From JAVBNT01 sp031551355 (lineage in GTDB: Bacteria > Vulcanimicrobiota > CADAWZ01): a DNA stretch of 64,000 nt. Below the pieces are notes generated by a model. The model was given only the letters and a program-made list of their open reading frames with translations. It was not told where the DNA came from and did not search any database. The DNA lies in contig JAVBNT010000003.1 of assembly GCA_031551355.1 (NCBI GenBank), forward strand, positions 8,192 through 72,191. The letters are read 5' to 3'. Below, piece by piece: positions 59,654 to 64,000 of the stretch. The translations under genes were made by a program, and so were the position numbers. The number at the start of each line of letters is the position of its first letter. The stretch's first letter is position 1.

Positions 59654-60826
59654 TCAGATAACTAATATTATCAACGAATAATTGTGGAACCTATTGGTAG
59701 GAGCGCCTGATTTTACCGAAGTAGGACATATTTCGCCGCCGGCATATCCCATCATAAAAGGAATTTGCGGAGAAATTTTGTCCTTTATGGTTTCCGCCTC
59801 CAGCAAAGGATTCGTTCCCTGAACCATTTGCCTGATAATGCATGAAAAAAGTATTACACCATGAACGTCCGGCAGCGTATTTATTCTTTCGACAATCTCA
59901 GCCGTAGCACAATTCACATCATCCTGCGTGCATCTCGACAGGTTAAAGATGGAATTTTCATCCACGTTGCCCCTAAAGATGGCCGTCCCGCTCTCGGTAA
60001 ACGTAGTAAGAACGCGCATAACCGGCACACCGTCATAATCCTTGCGTTTGCGGAGATCAATCATAAATGGGACAAACAAGAAATTATCGGTGGACGATTT
60101 ATCACTCACAAGGCCTATGTCATGAAAATAGTCATAGGCATTCATATTGTTGATTTTGTGGACAAGCGGGCCCTCTGAAGACGTTATTTCACCCTTATAC
60201 GGTAAAACTTTGTCATCAGGAAGCGTGCCGACAATAAACCTGGGATTTATGTTCCCGTAACAAAGGACAAACACCATGGATGTTTTGCTTGTCACTCCAT
60301 TATAAACCGTCTCGCTCTGATCAAAAGCGATAGTATCGTCTATAGCAATAGTGCCGTAAACAGGAGTGGCGGGAATGATTTTCCCCCAGGCGTTTACAAA
60401 AGAATCGCCGGCATATTTGAGCAAAAGCGGCGGGAATACAAATGCTAATTTAGGCTCTTCCTCAATGCCCTGCGTAATTATATCGTAAGCAGCTTTTGTG
60501 GGAGCGTCTATTTCTTCTTCCAGAGACCCGGTTACACCGGCTCTGAAGCAAACATCATCGGAAGTAATTACGAAAATAGTCAGCATTAAATCGCCAACCT
60601 CACCGTTAACCGCCTGCGAAGAGGTTGTAACTCCGGCAACGTCAAACGGAAGATTATCAGCGACATATTTAAGGACATCAGTTGAAGTAAACTCCGGGTG
60701 GCACATAATTATGCCGACCGAGTGTTCAAGCAAGGACAATTTTTCATCAAGCTGGCTGCGAAGTTCCGTTAATGCAACCTGCGGGTCATCGACTTCATAT
60801 GTATAAATACTTGCGCATCTGATCAT
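59654..60826 (-). CDS. FIST-domain sensory protein
   Basis: A 390-residue protein of the FIST_N plus FIST_C type (IIMCHPEFTSTDVLKYVADNLPFDVAGVTTSSQAV, then GVILFSCIIRQM and GYAGGEICPTS). The family is thought to bind small ligands such as amino acids and is common beside signalling proteins. It probably acts with the hybrid kinase downstream. A GGAGAT site precedes the ATG. No output domain of its own. Confidence 0.88.
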   Translation of the reverse strand: MIRCASIYTYEVDDPQVALTELRSQLDEKLSLLEHSVGIIMCHPEFTSTDVLKYVADNLPFDVAGVTTSSQAVNGEVGDLMLTIFVITSDDVCFRAGVTGSLEEEIDAPTKAAYDIITQGIEEEPKLAFVFPPLLLKYAGDSFVNAWGKIIPATPVYGTIAIDDTIAFDQSETVYNGVTSKTSMVFVLCYGNINPRFIVGTLPDDKVLPYKGEITSSEGPLVHKINNMNAYDYFHDIGLVSDKSSTDNFLFVPFMIDLRKRKDYDGVPVMRVLTTFTESGTAIFRGNVDENSIFNLSRCTQDDVNCATAEIVERINTLPDVHGVILFSCIIRQMVQGTNPLLEAETIKDKISPQIPFMMGYAGGEICPTSVKSGAPTNRFHNYSLIILVI

Positions 60827-60999
60827 AAAAATATATCTCCTTCAATTACAAAAGATATTATAAAAATAGAAACGGTTAATTAGAAATTATTCTCTGGAAC
60901 AACGGTAATTACCTGTGAAAACATAATTAACTCATATAAATAAAAAGGCCCGGCATGAGAGTTCAATGCCAAGCCTATAAAATGAATAACTACTCTATA

Positions 61000-61914
61000 C
61001 TATCTATCTTCCTTAACAGTAGGTTCCGCACCGTCAGCCTGAACCGGTCTTTTTCTTTTCATGAAAAAGAATATCTCTATTGAAACGGCCGCAAATCCGA
61101 AGACGACCGTTACAATAAACATCAGTGAAATAAATGCAAATATCGACCAAACAAAACTATCTTTCGCGGCTTTTAACACAAAGAGTGCCGATATCTGCCG
61201 CTTGGAAACCTCATTTAATTTTAAATTTACCGTGCAAAAAGAATTTTCCGTAGAATAAACCCCCAAATTTACGCCAAGGTTCTGAAGATTTTTTTCGACT
61301 TCGAGTATTTTATCTTCAAGAAGCAGCAAATCTTTCACACCGCCGCCCTTTTCTTTGATAACAAGATATGACGCCCTTGTTTTCTTAAGCGTCTCCGCTT
61401 CGGCCATCAGTGTCTTAAACTCATCGGTTTTATCAATCTTATTAACGGCAAAACTCGTAAGATGACCGATATTTTTAACCTCATCAACCATCTTGTCAAA
61501 ATTGGCAGGAGAAACACCGATCGTAATATCCAAAGCCCGCATACCAGAAAGTCCCGAAAGCTTCTCCATCTGTATTACAGCCTTATTATCCGTCACCACG
61601 GTTCTGAGCCTGTCGTTATCGCTTTCAAAATCGGAGGTTTTTGACGCCATATTAGCCGTTTTCTCATATTTCTGGTCCAGAAAAACTTCCTGACCGGAAA
61701 AATCAGTCTGCTTTATTTTATCGGTTGCAACATTTGTCACCTTACGCGAAGACTCGGACGAATAGCCGCCATATTCGTTATTAGTATAAGTAACAACCAA
61801 ATCGTTTGCCGTAAAATACAGCTCATAAGCAAAGCGGCACAAAAAAACAACTAAAAAAGAAAGTAATAGGAGAGAAAATAACTTGACTCTCAATCTGCCC
61901 TTATCATTTGCCAT
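61000..61914 (-). CDS. DUF4349 membrane protein
   Basis: A 304-residue protein. N-terminal membrane helix (LFSLLLLSFLVVFLCRFAYEL), an extracytoplasmic part with coiled coil (about 110-225, KNIGHLTSFAVNKIDKTDE and LEDKILEVEKNL), and a C-terminal membrane helix (WSIFAFISLMFIVTVVFGFAAV) near the end. This matches DUF4349, whose function is not known. The start at 61914 has GGGGG upstream and drops five residues from the longest frame. Confidence 0.8.
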   Translation of the reverse strand: MANDKGRLRVKLFSLLLLSFLVVFLCRFAYELYFTANDLVVTYTNNEYGGYSSESSRKVTNVATDKIKQTDFSGQEVFLDQKYEKTANMASKTSDFESDNDRLRTVVTDNKAVIQMEKLSGLSGMRALDITIGVSPANFDKMVDEVKNIGHLTSFAVNKIDKTDEFKTLMAEAETLKKTRASYLVIKEKGGGVKDLLLLEDKILEVEKNLQNLGVNLGVYSTENSFCTVNLKLNEVSKRQISALFVLKAAKDSFVWSIFAFISLMFIVTVVFGFAAVSIEIFFFMKRKRPVQADGAEPTVKEDR

Positions 61915-62083
61915 ACGCTTGACCCCCATTCAACAATCCTATATAATTCTATACAATCTTATCAAAACTATACTAAAATAAAACATCGGATATAGAATTT
62001 TACTTTTCCGCACATATTTTCCTTTATTCCATAAAACAATATAGTCTTTGCCAAAGTATAAAACAAAAGAAAGGTTACAAAAA

Positions 62084-63088
62084 ATGCAGGATATTACCAA
62101 AGAAAAGCTGGGGGCAATTGAGTTCAAAATACACGAGGATGCGGCCATCGGAGTTTTTGACGCTTATCCGACAATGATCATGTTCTATTCTCCGCAGGAA
62201 CAGAAAGAAACAGGCATTTGCTGTGAAATAAACTTCGCCGTGGAAAAATATAACGCCGGCAAATTATCCAAACAAATACCCGACGGTGAAAACAAAATAA
62301 TAAAAATGCTGAGTAAAGGTAACAATCAAACCTTCTGTCTCTTTACGGTAAACAACACCAGTGAAGAAGACATTGCCAACAAATTGCCGGAGACACTGGC
62401 GGTGATGACCGGCATTCTCAAAGCAAATAAAGTAACGCCGCAAACAAAATGTGTAATTTGCGCGCAATCCAACACGGACGATCATTTAATATTCCCTGAT
62501 GAGACAAATCAGGAAATCATTTTATGCCGGCCCACCCATATCAAATGTTTCAAGAAACAATACGATGAAGCAGTACGGATCAATGCCGGTTCTGCAAACC
62601 CGGCAATGCTTTTCATAATGGTCGTGCTCGGCGCTTTCATCGGCTCGCTGCCGACTATTGCAACCGTAATTTTTATGAAAAGGGAATGGGCGATCCTTGA
62701 TATCCTGATTCCTATATCGGCATACTGGTTTTACCGGCTTGCCAAAGGAAAGGGTTCGTTAGGAACAGGAATTCTTGTCGCTGCGGTATCGCTCATTATG
62801 CCTATATTACAAACAGTACTTATAGGATGCTTTATGGTCACACGCGAACAGCCCGGCACTTCATTTATAGGCCTTTTTCTAACTTGTTTTCTAAACCCGC
62901 ATGTTTTTTCAGAAATGCTTAAAGAGTCATGGTTTAGCTTAATATGCGCCGCAGTTGGAATATTCAGTCTGTGGAAAAATATGACGAAATCCGACGAGGA
63001 AACAATCAAGGACATGGAACAAATTGTGTTCCATAAAACCGACAGTCTCAAAGACTATCAGGAAAAAAGTCTTTTGCAAAAATATTAA
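62084..63088 (+). CDS. Membrane protein of unknown function
   Basis: A 334-residue protein. The ATG at 62084 has GAAAGG 9 bases upstream. Soluble N-terminal 170 residues contain CVICAQSNTDDHLIF...CRPTHIKCFKK, a possible metal site. Three or four membrane helices follow (AMLFIMVVLGAFIGSLPTIA, AILDILIPISAYWFY, GTGILVAAVSLIMPILQTVL), then a helical tail. No family known to me. It is followed 36 bases later by a small membrane protein gene. Confidence 0.6.
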   Translation: MQDITKEKLGAIEFKIHEDAAIGVFDAYPTMIMFYSPQEQKETGICCEINFAVEKYNAGKLSKQIPDGENKIIKMLSKGNNQTFCLFTVNNTSEEDIANKLPETLAVMTGILKANKVTPQTKCVICAQSNTDDHLIFPDETNQEIILCRPTHIKCFKKQYDEAVRINAGSANPAMLFIMVVLGAFIGSLPTIATVIFMKREWAILDILIPISAYWFYRLAKGKGSLGTGILVAAVSLIMPILQTVLIGCFMVTREQPGTSFIGLFLTCFLNPHVFSEMLKESWFSLICAAVGIFSLWKNMTKSDEETIKDMEQIVFHKTDSLKDYQEKSLLQKY

Positions 63089-63124
63089 AAATGGGAATAT
63101 AAAAACAAATAAGGGAAAAAATAA

Positions 63125-63553
63125 ATGAATACAGACGAAACTCTGAACAACCTGCACAAAGACACCAATGATGGGAACTTTACTTATAGAAATTCAAATA
63201 ATATGGAGGCTCTCCCATCCGGAAATGATCCGCAAATGCTGGGACAGATAAAAGGCTGGAACTGGGGCGCAGCTCTGCTGAGCTGGATGTGGCTGCTGCC
63301 GATAAGCATACTATGGGGTATCGGCCTGCTTATTTTGGAAAATTTAAGTGCAGGAATTGTTGGCCTGATATCATTTATATATTTTGGCCTCCATGGGAAC
63401 GAATTTGCCTGGAAATACCGCAAATTTAACAGTCTGGAAGAGTTTTGGGCCGTTCAAAAAGCCTGGACTAACACTGCTGTTGCAATTTTGGGCACGGTAT
63501 TAATAGGCACACTAATAATAGTCATTTGTTTAATGATTTTTAAACCGCAATAG
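63125..63553 (+). CDS. Small membrane protein, DUF2628-like
   Basis: A 142-residue protein. Residues 40-75 (IKGWNWGAALLSWMWLLPISILWGIGLLIL) and 76-100 match the shape of DUF2628-type proteins, with GxNWGAxLxxWxW and then FGLHGNEFAWKYRKFNSLEEFWAVQKAW. A C-terminal membrane helix closes it. Likely an operon with the gene upstream. The function is unknown. Confidence 0.7.
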   Translation: MNTDETLNNLHKDTNDGNFTYRNSNNMEALPSGNDPQMLGQIKGWNWGAALLSWMWLLPISILWGIGLLILENLSAGIVGLISFIYFGLHGNEFAWKYRKFNSLEEFWAVQKAWTNTAVAILGTVLIGTLIIVICLMIFKPQ

Positions 63554-63605
63554 TTTCCGAAAAATTCTATAAAAACTGTAAATCACAAATTCTATTGCAA
63601 AAGTC

Positions 63606-63647
63606 AACTAAAAAAAGCCATTGATTAAAATGGCTTTTTTTAGTTGT
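63606..63647. terminator. Bidirectional terminator
   Basis: AACTAAAAAAAGCCATT and AATGGCTTTTTTTAGTT pair over GATTAA. Suited to two convergent genes. Confidence 0.9.
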
Positions 63648-63660
63648 CAGTCAGTAAATA

Positions 63661-64000
63661 CTAGGGATTAAGAATTAAACTGCGTGCAGTCGTCCGGAGA
63701 TCCGATACATGCTGATACCCCGCAGGATAGGTGATCAGGACACCATAGATTACATTGCCTCTGCCGATAAAAAGCTGTTCCTCCATCTGTTTCAAATCAT
63801 TCCTCATTGTATAGCCCTTGATAAAAACGGCCTTGCCGGCGCCATACTTTTCCAACTTGCTGCTTAACAATGTAAAGTCGGGATAATCTTTTCTAAAACG
63901 CTGCATAAATTCATTAGTCAGAAAGATTTTACTTTTCTCATTCATCGCCGACTGGGCATTCTTATGACCTATGGCAGTGATAAATAATTTTGCCTCACTG
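63661..64000 (-). CDS. C-terminal part of a protein, 5' end outside the window
   Basis: The frame is open from the window end (113 residues visible) to a stop at 63661. The sequence (FITAIGHKNAQSAM...FRKDYPDFTLLSSKLEKYGAGKAVFIKGYTM...VIYGVLITYPAGYQ...ARSLILNP) resembles the C-terminal region of PsbP/DcrB-like or similar exported lipoproteins. The family cannot be fixed without the start. Confidence 0.6.
   Translation of the reverse strand, partial: SEAKLFITAIGHKNAQSAMNEKSKIFLTNEFMQRFRKDYPDFTLLSSKLEKYGAGKAVFIKGYTMRNDLKQMEEQLFIGRGNVIYGVLITYPAGYQHVSDLRTTARSLILNP

Noticed and set aside
1..64000. CRISPR array
   Set aside because: No evenly spaced short direct repeats with unique spacers were found. 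All repeats are palindromes or dispersed units.

Overview
The window looks like one contiguous piece of the chromosome of an uncultured anaerobic bacterium with a two-membrane style envelope. The base composition is moderately AT-rich, and ribosome binding sites are strong (AAGGAG/GGAGG), including several before TTG starts. Clues to lifestyle are butyrate kinase plus phosphotransbutyrylase, 4Fe-4S proteins, radical SAM enzymes, a rubrerythrin domain, selenium metabolism, lipoproteins and a class D beta-lactamase. The gene content does not match a familiar phylum to me. A candidate phylum such as Riflebacteria is only a guess.

Layout. 0-2 kb: C-terminal part of a membrane M1-type peptidase. 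2.3-4.7 kb: a GH13 glycosidase and a TetR regulator with matching operators. 4.8-7.4 kb: a TldD/TldE pair. 8-10.9 kb: a radical SAM/SPASM enzyme and a Cys-rich partner. 11-19 kb: M49-like peptidase, amidohydrolase, small Lys/Ala-rich protein, M28 peptidase, beta-propeller protein and FHA protein. 19.4-22.6 kb: mnmA, cysE, cysK. 23.7-29.4 kb: one minus-strand run buk, ptb, HD-GYP, yedF, DUF3343, selD. 29.6-33.4 kb: ferredoxin, histidine ammonia-lyase, lipoprotein. 33.7-36.6 kb: tRNA-Ser(UGA), secreted protein, aldo/keto reductase, OXA-type beta-lactamase. 36.6-42.1 kb: methyltransferase, a Met/His-rich repeat protein, a zinc-ribbon coiled-coil protein and a DUF2252 protein. 42.4-43.5 kb: two small exported proteins with in-frame UGA. 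43.7-49.5 kb: two large lipoproteins, a metallophosphoesterase-rubrerythrin fusion and a decayed IS3-family element. 49.8-57.8 kb: kdpA-orf74-kdpB-kdpC-kdpD-kdpE. 57.9-64 kb: hybrid kinase, FIST sensor and envelope proteins.

The main discovery candidate is at 42378-43548. Two tandem paralogous genes each encode a signal peptide followed by an in-frame UGA at codon 26 (Cys-Gly-UGA and Cys-Ala-Gly-UGA) and then an NTF2-like domain. Each UGA is followed at bacterial-SECIS distance by a strong hairpin whose loop has G in its first two bases. Each gene has its own sigma70-type promoter, and a terminator follows each. The same window encodes SelD, itself with UGA at codon 22, next to YedF and DUF3343, so a selenium pathway is present. 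UGA is used as a normal stop elsewhere, which argues for selective recoding to selenocysteine. I propose a new family of exported selenoproteins that ordinary gene callers would truncate or miss.

A second theme is a dense set of structured intergenic repeats between 1.9 and 33.6 kb. Their stems change by compensation between copies, they are nested in one another, and several end exactly on the stop codon of the neighbouring gene. None was seen to the right of 33.6 kb.
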